From Calonectria ilicicola (taxonomy: Eukaryota; Ascomycota; Sordariomycetes; Hypocreales; Nectriaceae), in assembly GCA_020809705.1 (NCBI GenBank), contig CP085825.1:1550001-1614000 (forward strand): DNA of 64,000 bases. Direction: 5' to 3'. The position numbers and the translations under genes were made by a program. Below, one piece after another: positions 1-12,800 of the stretch (position 1 is its first letter; the number at the start of each line of letters is the position of its first letter). A model generated the notes under the pieces. It made no database searches. It was given only the letters and a program-made list of their open reading frames with translations, and was not told where the DNA came from.

Positions 1-631
1 CCCCAATAGGCTTTCAAGCATTGGGTATCTTCACTTGGCCTACTTTGCGGCAGAAATTACACTCCATCGCCGTATTATTAGGTCACTAGCCTCGCCATCC
101 GCGGCGGTTGACCCTTATGTGCAACACATTTGCCGCAGCGCAGCCAAGGCTCGTCTTATCTCTGCCATGGACTTTGTCAACCGTCTTACACCCAGTCACC
201 TCCGCGCTTTCTGGTACTTTGCTTCAAAAACCAACTTTGCGCTCATTGGAACCTTTGGATCTCTGCTCTGGGCCACATCACCTGGGCGAGAGGAGGCCGA
301 TTGGTATCGACGACGTCTAGGAGAGTACCGCTGGACCCTGTCAGTAAGCTCGAAGCCCGGCGAAGGCACTGGCCTCACCCAGTTTGCCATGACGATGCTG
401 GATATTTCTACTGGATTACTCAAAAAGCTGCCCGAGAAGCCATCTATGAGCCGAAATGGAAGCCTCGTCGAACTATCTATGTCAGCACCACCAGCATTTA
501 ACGGCGGCGGAATTCTCGACAGCTTAAGTAACCTTGGGAGCGCCGATGTTAGCGAAATGCACACACCTCACAGTGAAGAAGACGATAGCAGTGATGATGA
601 TATGGAAGATGAATCCCTGCACATGGGTTAA
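1..631 (+). CDS. fungal-specific transcription factor, C-terminal part (DAL81/TamA-like)
   Basis: The reading frame is open from the left edge of the window (frame starts at base 2) to a TAA at 629-631, so this is the 3' end of a longer gene. About 209 residues are visible. They begin in the helical fungal-specific regulatory domain (motifs LAYFAAEITLHRRIIRSL, SHLRAFWYFASKTNFALIGTF and ADWYRRRLGEYRW) and end in a disordered Ser/Asp/Glu-rich tail. The helical block resembles the middle-homology region of zinc-cluster regulators, and from memory most resembles the DAL81/TamA co-activators of nitrogen-source utilisation. The Zn2Cys6 DNA-binding domain would lie outside the window. The family level is fairly secure; the DAL81 identity is an inference from recalled motifs. 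Confidence 0.75.
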   Translation, partial: PNRLSSIGYLHLAYFAAEITLHRRIIRSLASPSAAVDPYVQHICRSAAKARLISAMDFVNRLTPSHLRAFWYFASKTNFALIGTFGSLLWATSPGREEADWYRRRLGEYRWTLSVSSKPGEGTGLTQFAMTMLDISTGLLKKLPEKPSMSRNGSLVELSMSAPPAFNGGGILDSLSNLGSADVSEMHTPHSEEDDSSDDDMEDESLHMG

Positions 632-2790
632 AAAGCTAGGGAAACAGAAAGTTTGATTCAATGGCGGTGCAATGACGAGGGGTCTGTGGTCCCAAGTGGC
701 CAGAACCCGATATTTGGGGGTGTTTGGGAATGAAAAGATTTGGCTACGGCATGCATTATTCAAGGCGTTCTGTCGATGTTATTGAATCGCATTAAGGCAC
801 GGCAGAGGAGTTGTTTGGACATGTTTGTTGTCGTCTTTTTGGATCTCGTCCTTGTTTTTTTTAACCATTTTTAAGTTCGGTTTGGGGGCGAATGATTGAT
901 ACCTTCTCGGCTGGGCCCGAATGGAAGAGCTGGGGCCCCGAGACATTTTCAAGTTTTCATCTTAAGAAATTTGTGAACTGGACGGGTACAAGAATGACTT
1001 GGTACGACTTTGGTATGAGGAATTTTGAATTATATCGGATAGGATCACGATGATTTAGATTGTTACGAGTTTATGCCTAAGATACGAAAATGGTATCGCT
1101 ACCACAACGAATTGTGTTAAATTAACATTATTGTGAGGACATTAAATCCACATTGACTTGTTAGAACCTGGCGATCCGAGATCTCAGGATTGGACTATGT
1201 GTACATCTCTTCTGCTAACAGATTCAGCCATCTTGTTGAGGCGCTTTGGAACCACATATGGGCCACGTCCACCGCTTCTCTTTGAGCCCACTCACACCTG
1301 TCCCATTAGAACTAAGACGATCCGACGAAGCGCCCCACTCGCAATCATAAATTGATGACTGCAATGGTTTTGTTTCTAATTTGACGCCGATAGTGGATAA
1401 CGGAGACGATGGGGCTCGGAGAATAAGCATCTGCTTAGTGTCAGACTATGGCATATCAGTCGGCCCAGCATCTCATTTTTCCGGAAGTTCCCTTCCTTTC
1501 GTCCAGAATCATGAGGTCACGGGACATAGTTCTTCAGTTGCTGGTTTACGACATACACAAAAGACACAAGTCTTACACTGTTGTGCAGCTAACCATACTA
1601 TTACAAGTCAAGATAGAGCACCAGCATTCTTACGCAGCAGTCAAACGTAGCTAGCCCAAGCGGAGTCCACGACAATGCAAAATTTTCCAAATTGTATACT
1701 TCTTTAGTACCATCACGAGGGCCCTCTTCCGTGCAGTTTCTACCCACCATCGCTTATACTAGTTACGCCCAATAGATGCCGAGATCGGACCGGATGGAAT
1801 CCCGGTCCGGCGGAATAGCATGTTCACGGCCGGAATGGGAAACCAATTGGATGGGTGGATTTTGGGAATGACTTCCAATAGTCTCTGCATTGGTGCGGAT
1901 ATCAATAGGGCCTGGGAATGGTGTGGCCGGGACGAACCGTTTGCGCGTGGTTCGTGGGATCGTTCCTGGTGTGGAGGGGCGGGAGATGGAGATGAGGGGT
2001 ATGGAAGACCACGTGAGGAGATGGAAGGTTGGATGAAGGTGGCTTGTTGAGGAAACAGGTTCATTGGTTCAGGTGTGAATGTGGACGGATTGGAGTACTG
2101 TGCAAAGTTGGCATGACGACAACTCGAGAAGGTAGTATTTGGGAATAGATGTAAGAGAACAAAACTGGCGTATATTACGCCATACTTGTCCATCCAGTGA
2201 CGGGAAGCCCCATGTACGAATAAGCTATCCGAGTACAAGGTCGTTGAGATAGACTTCATTTTACGGAGAAAAAGCATTTGACTTGCCAAGAAAAGCTAAC
2301 CCTATTTCGACGTCTCACAATCAAGCAAGTGATCCGGAACATGGCCTACCGTTTTGTCATGGCCGGGTTCACGAGAGCAGGGCATGGTCATTGGTGCAAA
2401 AAGAAATTGCCTTGGCAGAGTCTCAAGAGAGCGTCAGGGCCGGATTGTGGCCCTTGCGCGCGTTTCTCCGTGGGGCACTCGCCACAGGCAGCCACAGCAC
2501 CAGCCACCAAATGCCCATTTGGCAGCATAGCCAACGGCGCTTAGTTCCACGTGTTGCCCCTTCGAATCCATGTCGCGCGTTCTTTCATCCCTCGCTGAAA
2601 CACGGACGAAATCAACGGAGCTTCAGGTGCGGGCCATTTGAAGTCATCGGTCGATATTCCCAATCTGAAAACTTGTCCTTTCTCGGGGATTTTCTTGCGT
2701 TTGTTTTCCGGCTTGTCATCTCGTCTTGTATATATTTCCTTCTTCCCCATCTAGCTCGAGCTTGTCCTCGCTAGGCACTTCAATACAACC
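632..2790. other. intergenic region with the promoter of the downstream gene
   Basis: No supportable gene was seen in about 2.1 kb. The open frames, including a 176-codon one on the minus strand at 1759-2289, lack recognisable motifs and look like chance frames. The right end holds the promoter of the spermidine-synthase-like gene, with a TATATA element near 2729-2735 and a CT-rich stretch before the ATG at 2791. Confidence 0.6.
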
Positions 2791-4653
2791 ATGGCGTCCA
2801 AGAAGAAGTCTCCGGCCCCCAAGGCGACTGGTTCGTCCGGCAGCAACACATCTAAGCAGGCCGAAAAGGAGCTCAAGGACCTCGCACAGAAAGCCAAGAG
2901 CGATGGCTGGAATAAGAGCCCTCTAGGACAAGCGTCCGTCTTCCTCAGGACAGCTTTGGTCCTGAGTTTGCTGGGTGCTGCGTCGTATGCATCCCAGCTG
3001 GGCCTATCCCCTGTCTTTGGCGCCATTCCCGCCAGCATCCCACACATGCCCATCATCATGGCAGGCTGCTTCTTTGGCTGGGCCGGCAATGTGTTCCTGA
3101 GGAACGTGTTGCCCTTTTCTGCGGAACAACTGCTGCCAGTGTTCGCGCTATACGTCCCCGTCGTGCAATTCTTTGCGAGCGGCTTCAGTGAGAAACTTGG
3201 ATGTTGGTGGGGCCCTTTCATCATTGAAGGAGTCACTCTGTTCCCTCTGTCTCTTATCTCTGCGGCGTCTGCGGCCAATTATCTCGAGGGTGCCGATCTC
3301 GAGGCACTGCCCAAATTCGTTGCTGAAGCGGCACCTGGTATTGGATCCTGGGGCTTCTTCCGGTTGGCAGAGAATGTTGTGGGATCGCAAATCCAAGGCT
3401 TCATAGGACGCACTTTCATCTTCACTCGCGTTGGTTTGCAGGTCCTCGTGGGCGCCCTGTACACCGTACTCGCTCCCTCCAAGTATCTCGTTCTCGCAAT
3501 CCCGGCTCTGCTGCATACTGCTACGCTTAACTACCACGTTATGACACCCATGGCTACAGATGCGCTGAACAGCACTCTGAAGGCTGAGAACTGGACGCTC
3601 CTGGAGCGTCGGGAATCCGTCACAGGTTATGTCTCCGTCATTGAGGACACAGAAAAGGGCGTTCGAGCTCTGCGATGTGATCACAGTCTTCTCGGAGGTG
3701 AATGGGTACGATACAAGGGCCCTATTATCTCCGAGCCCATTTATGGTGTCTTTGTCATGCTCGAGGCTGTTCGACTTATTGAACGAGAAGTCCCAGTCTC
3801 TGACAAAGATGCCAATGCTCTTGTTGTGTAAGTTGTTGCATTCACCCGCACTAATGAATGTCGCATTTGCTAATGGCAATCTATAGTGGTCTTGGTATCG
3901 GTACTACGCCATCTGCTTTTGTCACCCATGGCATCAATACCACGGTTGTAGAGATTGACCCCGTGGTACATGAGTTTGCCAACAAGTACTTTGATCTTCG
4001 GGAGAACAACCCGCCTGTCATTGCAGATGCAGTCAGCTACACTGCCAAGTTGGCCAACGAGTCTACCACCAGGTTTGACTACATTGTCCACGACGTCTTC
4101 ACTGGCGGTGCGGAGCCCGCTGAGCTCTTCACGCTAGAGTTTTTCCAGGGCTTGAATGCCCTGCTCAAGGACGACGGTGTCATTGCCATTGTGAGTCTGA
4201 TCATGCCAATCTAATTACCTAGCCAACTAACCTTTTTTTTCCTTTCAGAACTATGCTGGTGACTTTGACGCTCCTACGCCTAAAAGAATCATCCGCACTA
4301 TTACCACTGTCTTCCCCTCTTGCCGCGTCTACCGCGAGAGCCCCAAGGTTGAATCCAACGTTAAAGCGTGGGGAAGTGACTTTATCAACATGGTTGTTTT
4401 CTGTCAAAAGAACCCTGGCGAGCTCAAATTCCGCCAGCCTATTCGAGGTGACTTCCTCGAAAGCCGCTCACGACACGTATTCTTGGAGCCACGCCATGAG
4501 ATCCCAGAGTCTGTCTGGCTTGACGATGAAAAGAAGCGCATCCTAAAAAAGAAGAACATTGATGCAGTAACGAAACTGCACCAGCAGAGTGCAACTGGTC
4601 ACTGGACTATTATGAGGACGGTCATTCCGGGCAAGATCTGGGAGTTGTGGTAA
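2791..4653 (+). CDS. membrane-anchored spermine/spermidine-synthase-like protein
   Basis: Three exons, 2791-3827, 3887-4190 and 4249-4653, encode 581 residues. Both introns (59 and 58 bp) have GT-AG ends and keep phase. The start sits in a good context (aaccATGG). Residues about 50-270 hold several hydrophobic helices. A Rossmann-fold domain follows, with a nucleotide-binding loop GLGIGT (347-352), the acidic strand end VVEID (366-370) and HDVFTGGAEP at about 414-423. This resembles the aminopropyltransferase fold (spermine/spermidine synthase family), which uses decarboxylated S-adenosylmethionine. The usual D-S-S/T-D active-site motif is altered here: the first Asp is present, but Thr replaces the second. 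A membrane-bound relative of the polyamine synthases with uncertain substrate is the safest reading. Confidence 0.88.
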
Positions 4654-4829
4654 ATTAATCACCATTTTGGGCGGTAATAAGTGGGAAATAGGTTTATGTA
4701 TTGTGTATTTAGGGTCAAAGAAGCCCAGCAGGATATTATTTAAAACAAATACCGAACCAACCAGCAGACTTTTCAGTTTCTTCTAGCCTTGTCGCTAGGT
4801 TCCGTCATCAATATCCTCCTCAACCCCAC

Positions 4830-5618
4830 TCATTGGTCTTTAGCTGCATCGAGAGACAGTTGCTTGTTGTCGTCGTTAAAGTCCTTGGCAAACTCGGTAA
4901 TATATCCAGGCATTTCGGTGCGGTTGTACGGGCTTGCCACTGGCTCAGTCATGGTCTGGTGGATGGGCAAAACACCCGTCCACACAGAATCTCGCATCTC
5001 TTCATTTTCCATGTCATGTTTATCATCGTGTGCCTGCCCAGAACGAATCTTTGCGCTACCAGAGGCGATCTTGACCCTGAGAATTCCAGTGCTCTGGAGC
5101 TCGCCCTTAGTAGGGGGTAAACGGGTATGACGCCAGCGGTCCGGGACGACGCTGTCGGTAATCAGTTCCATGGCATACAGCTTCTCTGCCTCGTCCGTCA
5201 CCAATGTGGCATGCCCGAATAGCACAGCGGAGCGGTAGTTGTAGCTGTGGGAGAACGAGGAGATCGCAAGTACAAGGCCATCGACGTGTGATGCAGCAAC
5301 ACACACTGGCATTCCCTTGGCATTCTCGCCCTCGGAGTCCGCTCGGCCAAGATTCATGATACGCGAGGAGACGTAGCCATGCAGGTAGAGGTCAAGGGGG
5401 TCGCCCAGGTCGGCGCTGGGGCGGTCAAAGGAACCCATCTGGCCGATCATGGGGAGGATAACGGGGAAAGGCTGCGAGGGCGTATTGAAAGAGATGTGAA
5501 GGATCTGGGTAGAGTTGATGAGACGGTGGATAGTCTCAAGAGCGTAGGCTCCGCGCTCACTCATGCGCTTGACCGTGTTGGCCGCCTCCTTGGGATACTC
5601 TAGATCGTAGCGGCCCAT
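4830..5618 (-). CDS. FMN-binding split-barrel (pyridoxamine-phosphate-oxidase-like) protein
   Basis: A single exon of 262 codons. The sequence fits the flavin-nucleotide-binding branch of the pyridoxamine 5'-phosphate oxidase-like split barrel: MGRYDLEYPKE at the start, ILHISFNTP, LDLYLHGYVSSRIMNL, VCVAASHVDGLVLA, a YNYRSAVLFGHATLV strand pair, and VPDRWRHTRLPP. Such proteins bind FMN and reduce small substrates; the substrate here is unknown. An in-frame ATG at 5720 would add 34 low-complexity residues. I prefer 5618 because a TATATAA box (5753-5759, minus strand) puts transcription start at about 5720-5730, leaving almost no leader for the upstream ATG, and because the domain begins directly after MGRYDLEYP. 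The gene converges with the spermidine-synthase-like gene, with a 176-bp gap. Confidence 0.85.
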   Translation of the reverse strand: MGRYDLEYPKEAANTVKRMSERGAYALETIHRLINSTQILHISFNTPSQPFPVILPMIGQMGSFDRPSADLGDPLDLYLHGYVSSRIMNLGRADSEGENAKGMPVCVAASHVDGLVLAISSFSHSYNYRSAVLFGHATLVTDEAEKLYAMELITDSVVPDRWRHTRLPPTKGELQSTGILRVKIASGSAKIRSGQAHDDKHDMENEEMRDSVWTGVLPIHQTMTEPVASPYNRTEMPGYITEFAKDFNDDNKQLSLDAAKDQ

Positions 5619-5752
5619 GGTTGAATTTGATATGAAGGCTTTCTGGTTTTTATTATGAGAAGAATTTGTAGGAGAAGTTGATGGCGAGGTCTGATGCTTT
5701 CGTTTGGTTGTTTCAATCAATGTTTCGTGCCGGAGAGAGGTGGCCAGTAGGT

Positions 5753-5759
5753 TTATATA
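5753..5759 (-). promoter_or_regulatory. TATA box of the split-barrel protein gene
   Basis: TATATAA on the minus strand, 134 bp upstream of the preferred ATG (5618) and about 33 bp upstream of the alternative ATG (5720). The position favours the downstream start codon. Confidence 0.55.
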
Positions 5760-7793
5760 GACGAGGTTATCTACGACAAGAATACTGCTATCATGTCGGG
5801 ACCGAAGATGTCATGACTAGCTTTACTTGATCTAGACGGTGCCAACGACGGTGGAACTGCTCTAGATAGCAATCCTGGCGGAGTCACCGTGTGACGAACT
5901 ATCTAATGACTACCACGTACATCCGACTCTTCATGCAGTTGTTCCCGGACATGTGAGTCCGCATGTATGCATCCGCGCAAGGCAATTCCTCCAAACATGC
6001 ACACGCTTACCGAACCTCTGAAGGGCGTGCAGCATGCATTGGGAGCGTGGTGGTGCGGCTGGGCCGGCATCTGACCATCACGCGGGCGGCGATTGGCGAG
6101 TCATTTCGCGGGGAAGCCACACAAGCTCATCAGCCATGAGAAAAGGCCCGGAGCGGAGATGACACAGGCGAACAGCGGGCTTTGAGCTAGCCATGCATGT
6201 GGGAATTTTTTGGATTGCAGATCGCAGATTCCATCATGATCAAAAGGCCCATTGACTGCTTGCAACGGCCGGGCCTGAACATCCATGGTCGTGCCCTCTC
6301 GAACGCATCCCGGACTTTCCATTTACAAAGGATTCAGCTCCACCCAGGCCGCGTCCGCCGCTTCGGAGCTTCTGCCCGAAGGCTGCTCGAAGGAGCATCT
6401 TTGAGCTGTGGACGGCGGGCCGGAGGTCGGGCCTCATCCGTTCTGGGGATGGTTTGGTGATCCTGAGCTACGCAGGTAGGCAAGGTGCGAACGGAGCCAC
6501 AGCACCGGGCCGGTCAAGGTGGTGACAGACGACCGGGAAGGGCCGGCAGAGAAAATACGGAAGGTAAAGGGAGACGGGTGGGATTTTAGTGAAGGAGATG
6601 ATAAGTTTGGTATGATGAGAATAAGATATATTCAATACGCCTTGTTGGCCATTTAGACGGGGTGTGTAATACACCGCTTGAAAGATTTAAGTCGTGGGAT
6701 TTCTTCACCACTAACAACACAAAACTCAAACTACCCTAAACATCAGTTTGATAGGAAGAACACAAACTAGATAGATAAATAAATCCAAAAATCCGATATC
6801 CAGGTTGTCTTGGTTTGGTTTATCTTGTTAATACAATATCATTTATTTATAGAGGGTGGTCCACCGGGGAGTATCGCAGGAAAGTTAAGGTAGGCTATAA
6901 ACTATGAGCCTTGAAAGCACGCGTGTAGCAGAAAATGTGACATTGTCGAGTACGAATCAATACAAAAATTCGGCAATGGAGAAAATAAAATAACCATGCA
7001 CGTTCTTCATAAATCCGAGGCTGGGTAGAGTGGCGGTTTTTATTGACTTATCGTCGCAGTGTTTCAATAAATTTGCACTCTGCAAGCCTGGTGCTGAATA
7101 TTTTAGACAGAACCCAAGAACAGACTCAACCAAATGATTTTGTCAAGACCATTTCGCCGCTGTCATATTTCAAACGCTATAATTTATTTAAACCGAAAAA
7201 ATCATGCCCTCGTATTAAAACTCTCATTATTACCACTACTCTTGAGCATTTTTCGCTCTCACCAGTCATCCCGCCTTCAGGGTAGCATGTAATGCAAAGT
7301 GTCTCCTTACCACGCTACGTATTAGCAAGAAACATCCACCTAGGAATTTTGGCTCTGATATTTGATTTGAATATAAAAACACGAGACTGTCTGAATTCAT
7401 TGAATTTTTCCTATGGTCTGTTTTGGGCACCGTGTTGTTGAAATATTCACCATAATACCCTACGCCACAACTGAAGTAGTGGGTGGGACTTGCATCCCCT
7501 CATGGTTATCATTCTTATCTCGACTGAAGATCGATACCTCCGCAGTCAAAATGGCGGACGAGATCGGCGTCTCTGGTAGGATAGGATGCGACATGTGGTT
7601 TCACATTTGTTGACTTGACGGCATGAACCACCATTGGCCCAAACTGTGACATCCAACAAGAGCCCTCACTTATATCCCGTTTCTACACTTCAATAGGTTA
7701 GCAATCCAACTTTGGCTAGTGACAACTGTTGAGCAGTGTCTGAAAATATTGAGTAATGACGTCGTAGGGTAGCTGGTACTGTATTAATATGCT

Positions 7794-7814
7794 GCCAGCA
7801 GCCAGCAGCCAGCA
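7794..7814. repeat. microsatellite, three copies of GCCAGCA
   Basis: Three perfect tandem heptamers GCCAGCA in intergenic DNA. Confidence 0.85.
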
Positions 7815-8584
7815 AAGGTCGCTTCAGATATAGACAAAGCGGGTACTTTTGTTGGCGCACACAAATAGAAGATTCGCTGATGTGCAGAAGAGGACGTCGT
7901 CCACAAAATAGGCGCCCGGCAAAATACCTTGATCAAGTAAAGTTTGAAGGTAGTCTCCTAATTGTGGGGGAACACGTCGAAGCGCGCTGTGCTTAATGAC
8001 AGGACAGGCTCTGAGGCCTGCAAGAGGTCAAAGCGAAAGGCCGTTTCATGTATTTTAGAATATTCTTGTCACGATGGAAAAATTCTGATCAAGATTTTTT
8101 TTTTTAGAGTCTCATGTTAATTTAGTCTGCCATTTGGACCGTGACCACATGGCGCATCTTCCCCATACTCATCTGACCCTAAATCCAAGCAGGGTAGGGT
8201 TGTATTGGCGATGCAAGATGGACAGGGCTCGGCATGGAGCCTCCACTTACACTGACAAATAGTAGCTTAAATGCCAAGAGGCTTGTACTCACATGGCAAC
8301 TGGCACAAAATGTCTTTTATCTCTCCTGCGAGGCCTCCTATGATTAGCTGTGGCTGCTATTGCGGTGACTGCTGCTAGCATGTTTCGGGCGAAACAAGAT
8401 GGCTGATTGCCAGTGGCCATGCAGGTGCGTGATGAGATGCAGAGCGAGGTGGCATTGTGATTCGGTGGCTAGTGCTCGTCGTGTTGAGGTCGCCCGGTAG
8501 CATTTGTTGGCTCAACCAAAGCCAAAAAGCTCGGGGTAGAAATGACATCTCGCTTTGGTGAGCAATCAGACATAAACTATTACA

Positions 8585-8613
8585 CATTGCGCATTGCACA
8601 TTGCACATTGCAC
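8585..8613. repeat. microsatellite, CATTGCA-type heptamers
   Basis: Four near-perfect tandem copies of CATTGCA/CATTGCG in intergenic DNA. Confidence 0.85.
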
Positions 8614-9630
8614 GCCCCAGAAATAACATGGCCCTGACCGTCTGCAGCCGGCGGCGGCGGGCTGGCGACTAACTAGCCACCCACTGCGCACCCGAACCGT
8701 TCCTCGGGGAAGCTCTCGCCCTTTAACCCATTTGGGCAATGGTACCCAGCAACCAAGCCCCAGAACCCCAGTCTCCCGTTGCATGACGGGTGCAGCCGGG
8801 TGCGATGCCCACATTTGCGTGTGCCCCGACTCTCGGTCACAATCCGAAGCTCGTGTCTAAGCCTGGGCTTCTTTTCCTCTTGTCGTGCCCGGCGTCGATT
8901 GATTTCTCCTCTTCTTATTATTTCCTCGCTTCGCTTCGTTCGTGGCCGCTCTGGAGCTGCGCTTTCGACGCCGTGGTGCGCGCGCCCCAACCGCTGCTCA
9001 TTCTCGAACTGCCACCCCCCGGCCATGGTTTTGCATCAGACTTGATCAGACGGGCAGGCGGGCCCCCAGATTGGGGATCCCACCACACACACACCCTGAC
9101 CGCACTGCTTGACCGTCCTCTGCCCGTCCTCACCTACGACGGTGGCCCGGAAACTGGACGAAAATGGCCACCTAACACGCGAAACGGAGCTGCAGATGTG
9201 TGGGAGACTCCCCGTTTAAGAGAAGGCGTTCATTTTCCCTTACCACGCTAGGCACGATTGTTCCTGGCCGTCCGTCTCCTATGCTTATTCGGTGTCGTGG
9301 CCATCGGCCGATCCGCTCGTCTCAGGTGCTGGTGCTTCACCGTCGTGGGCCCATGCTTTTTCTCGACGAGCCAAGTTTCAAATGAAACAATGCCACCGCT
9401 AGTGATTCGCCTCAGCTTCAGAACTCCACCCAATCAACATCGCAAGTGCGTTAGATCATCATGAATCCTTCAAGCCGGCTCCAACACGGACCTGTTTGAC
9501 CTGAGGTTGTCGGTTAGAGGCCCCCCAAGTTCTGGTGCAAGCGCCCACCCCCCGAAGTTGCCCCATGCTTGGATCGTCTGCTCAAGGATCCAGCTCATAC
9601 AGATGCGACATAACGCATCGAGACGCAACA

Positions 9631-9697
9631 CGTCTCTCTCTTTCTCTCTCTAACTCTTCTCTTTTCTGCAACAACTCTCTTTCTGTCTCTTCCCGTC
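9631..9697 (+). promoter_or_regulatory. CT-rich core promoter tract
   Basis: A run of about 65 bases that is nearly all C and T (repeated TCTCTC and TTTCTC), 165 bp upstream of the ATG at 9861. Such tracts commonly mark the transcription start region of active genes in filamentous fungi, and this one fits the large membrane-protein gene downstream. Confidence 0.5.
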
Positions 9698-9860
9698 TCG
9701 GCATTCCCAAGGGTACCACCAGTGTTACTCGCGGATACCGTCATGTTTTCTTTTGTCCTGTAGGCTCTCTTTAATCTTCTTCACTAATATTTCTTATTTT
9801 TGTCACACTCTTTTCTCATTGACTGGGATCTATTTTTACCAACCCCCGCCGCATTGAACT

Positions 9861-12800
9861 ATGTTCAATGCTGTGGCTGTCAACATGGACAACTCCAGCA
9901 ACTTCCAGGCATTGAGTGCAGCCTTTTCATTGTAAGTCAATCATCTCTATCATGCATTGAGACAACTTGAGACTTACCAACACAAACAGTGGCATAGTTG
10001 TCAATGCTGCGACGGGTACTGCCTTTCTTTACATCAAGGGCCATGCCTCCTCACTATTACGAGATGGCCTGAGGCTGGTCCTCGTTGCTTTCCTAATCTC
10101 TTCCGCCCTGTGGGCACAAACAGATTTCATTACCACTTTAATCAGCGTAGATTCGTCGTCAGGGTGCCAGGCCGCCATCGTCATCGCATCAATCTTCGAT
10201 CAACTTGCCCGATGTTCGCTTCAACAAGCCATAGTATGGTCTATCAACCACCATGACCGAGTTTCACCAGCCGAATCCTCTGTCGCTCAGGGCGCCATCC
10301 TCGTTCGACTTATTTTGGGCGGCGTATTTGTTGGACTTCAACGACCACAGCTCGATGGTTTCTGCGTTACGAGAATCTCGGCCCCGGGTTTTGGAGTTGC
10401 GCTTGTTGTTGTGGACCTGGTCTTTACAGTTGCTTTCCTGGTTCGCGCAATCTCATTCGGCCTCTTGGAGAAGGTGAGGCAGGGAACGACAGAGTCGAAA
10501 CACGGCAAAGCGGCATTATTCACCATCGTTGGCTTTGGTATCTGGACGGCAGTGAGTTTTGAATGGGCTACTGTCCTGTGGATTTAATGTCTGATTGAAA
10601 ATGCTAGATGAGCGTCCCCCTGATGCTGGGCATCAGGTCGATCGACATGATCGCCCGGACCGCAGTTCCAGCGACTGGTCTTTCAATTCTTATTGGTAAT
10701 ACTTACACTTCTAGACGCAAGGGCATTTACTCATCATATCTAGGCTTCTTGACGCTATTCAAAGATAGCCTTTTACCTTCCAAGGAGAAGTCCGATAGTC
10801 GAGTTGAAGACGGAATGGTTCGATATAGCTATGCGACCCGACAAATACACAGCCGAGAGACCTCGAATGCCTCCACGGCGCGACCAGCTAGCCAGTACAT
10901 GGATGTGAAAACACAGGCTCAAACATCATTCAGATCCGCATCGAAAACAACTCTCCCTCTCATCTCAATTCCCGGTGCAACAGAGGCTGGAAAGGGAGTT
11001 GGTGGTCTCCCAGTTCAAGGCGCATTCTTTCCTCCGATGAGAGCTCAGACATTGCCTCTTCGTTTAGATGGGCGCAGAGATATGTTCAGGGCGAAGGGTC
11101 CGAGGTTGCAAATTTCGGTTCCGGTAATCACTCAAGAGAGTGCGCAGAAAGTCCAAGCGAAGATTCCGACTGTCGACCTGGATACTGCGGCGCAGAATGA
11201 ACGGGAGAGAGTCGCGAATGGCCAATTTTTTGCGCCCGAAAGACGACTAGCATCCCGCATGGAACTACAACTGCCACCAATCCCTCCCAAGGCAGCAAAC
11301 AGGAAATCACAGCTCTCTCTGATCTTGAAGGACGCCGCTTCGCCAACCACAGGATCTCAAGGAACAAGCAAGATGCTATTCGCAAGCGATGCTTCAGTTG
11401 CGTCGTGTTCTTCCATCATGCTATCCCCTGCGTTGGAGGAACTCCGGCGAAGGTCTCCTCGGTTACCTGCATTTGCAAATGCATCAAAGACACCAAGGAC
11501 CTCTTCTCCTCTTACGCCAGGACCGAGCTTCCGACGAAATGAATCGCAGCCGAGTTCTGCTCAGCAATCGACAACTTCATTAAATTCGAAGGGATTGCCA
11601 GAAGAAGTATCCCACTGCGTCACCAACTTCTCGTTGCCTGTGGATTATCGTAAATCGGCTCTGTCCCTCAAAGGCCAAACCTACAGCCTCGATGCTCGCC
11701 CCTCAGGAAAAGAGCAGGATTCAACTCCTAGATCTACGCCCGGACTGCCACTTTCTTTCGCGAGTTCGCCAGCACTGGGACTGCCGAGTGACCCTCGCTC
11801 GGCCAAGAGCAGGGCAATCGAGGAACAGAGCAGGCGAGAGTCTCAAAAACAGACCGTCATGTTCATGAAGAATATCGAATACAACGACCCAGATACGGTT
11901 AGAAGCGTGATAGAATCAGCCAGGGACAGCCGGTCAAACAAGTCCAGCTCGATCTTTTCGCCAAAAACCGTGTCAGTTCTCGACCGACCAAGACCTATTC
12001 CACGACAACCCGAACTGCACCAACACAACCGGTCAAATTCGAGCACCATTTCTAAGTTCAACATGCGAGTAATTTGTTTGGGCGGCGAACGGAAGCTTGT
12101 TCCGATGCCAGCACCACCCAGAAGCGCTGGATTGCTTTCTGGTCGGGCGGGCGATACGAGAAGCATGACATTGAACGAGAAGATGGAGATGTTTTATCCC
12201 GGTTCTGGAAGTGTCAGGTCAAGTGTTGCCAGCAGCCGGAGGAGACGGTCAAGGTCTGTCCCCGATGTTCCTATCTTGTCAATGCTGCTGCAAGATGCGG
12301 GGGATGATAAATCCCCACGAAGCTTCACGCATCGAACAGAGGGGTCGGTGAGGACATCGGTGGCGAGCAAGACCATCTCCCGCTTGCTTGAGGACTTCCC
12401 CCAGCCCCTATCTAAGCCGGCTCAGAATAACTTTCTGCAAGTCAAGTCACTGCAGCGCAAAAGCCTATCTAAGAATACGTTGGGCCGACATCAAGCCTCT
12501 CCTGGTGTGCTGGCTGAGGACGCCAGCATTTTCTCATTTCTGAGCGAAGCTAAAAGCCGTGACGACGAGGCGTCGACCAATTGGGGTTCAATTCACTCTC
12601 CAGTCACAATCATCAATGTTCAAAAGGCCCGAGCCGTGGACGTGCCAGCCGCTTCCAAGATGGAATTGGTGGTGGATGGGTCCGAAACCGCAACTGGTGC
12701 AGATGCTCCACAATGCCAGAACGGGACCGAGGAGGACAAGGCGGCGGCATCCGTCGCGCATGGCACCACCCCAGATGGTGGCGCCAACTCAGCTTCGGAA

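Larger units (their letters stand above)
5760..9630. other. long intergenic region without a recognised gene
   Basis: About 3.9 kb. The left part is a promoter for the minus-strand gene. The 6.6-8.4 kb section is AT-richer, with many stops in all frames. Two heptamer-type microsatellites occur at 7794-7814 and 8585-8613. The GC-richer open frames around 8.7-9.5 kb have no motif and overlap on both strands, which suggests chance frames. No transposase, reverse transcriptase or RNA gene was seen. Confidence 0.55.

Noticed and set aside
1759..2289. 176-codon minus-strand frame
   Set aside because: No recognisable domain; Pro/Ser/His-rich composition consistent with a chance frame.
8790..9251. 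153-codon plus-strand frame
   Set aside because: Overlaps minus-strand frames in GC-rich promoter-proximal DNA, without motif or signal.
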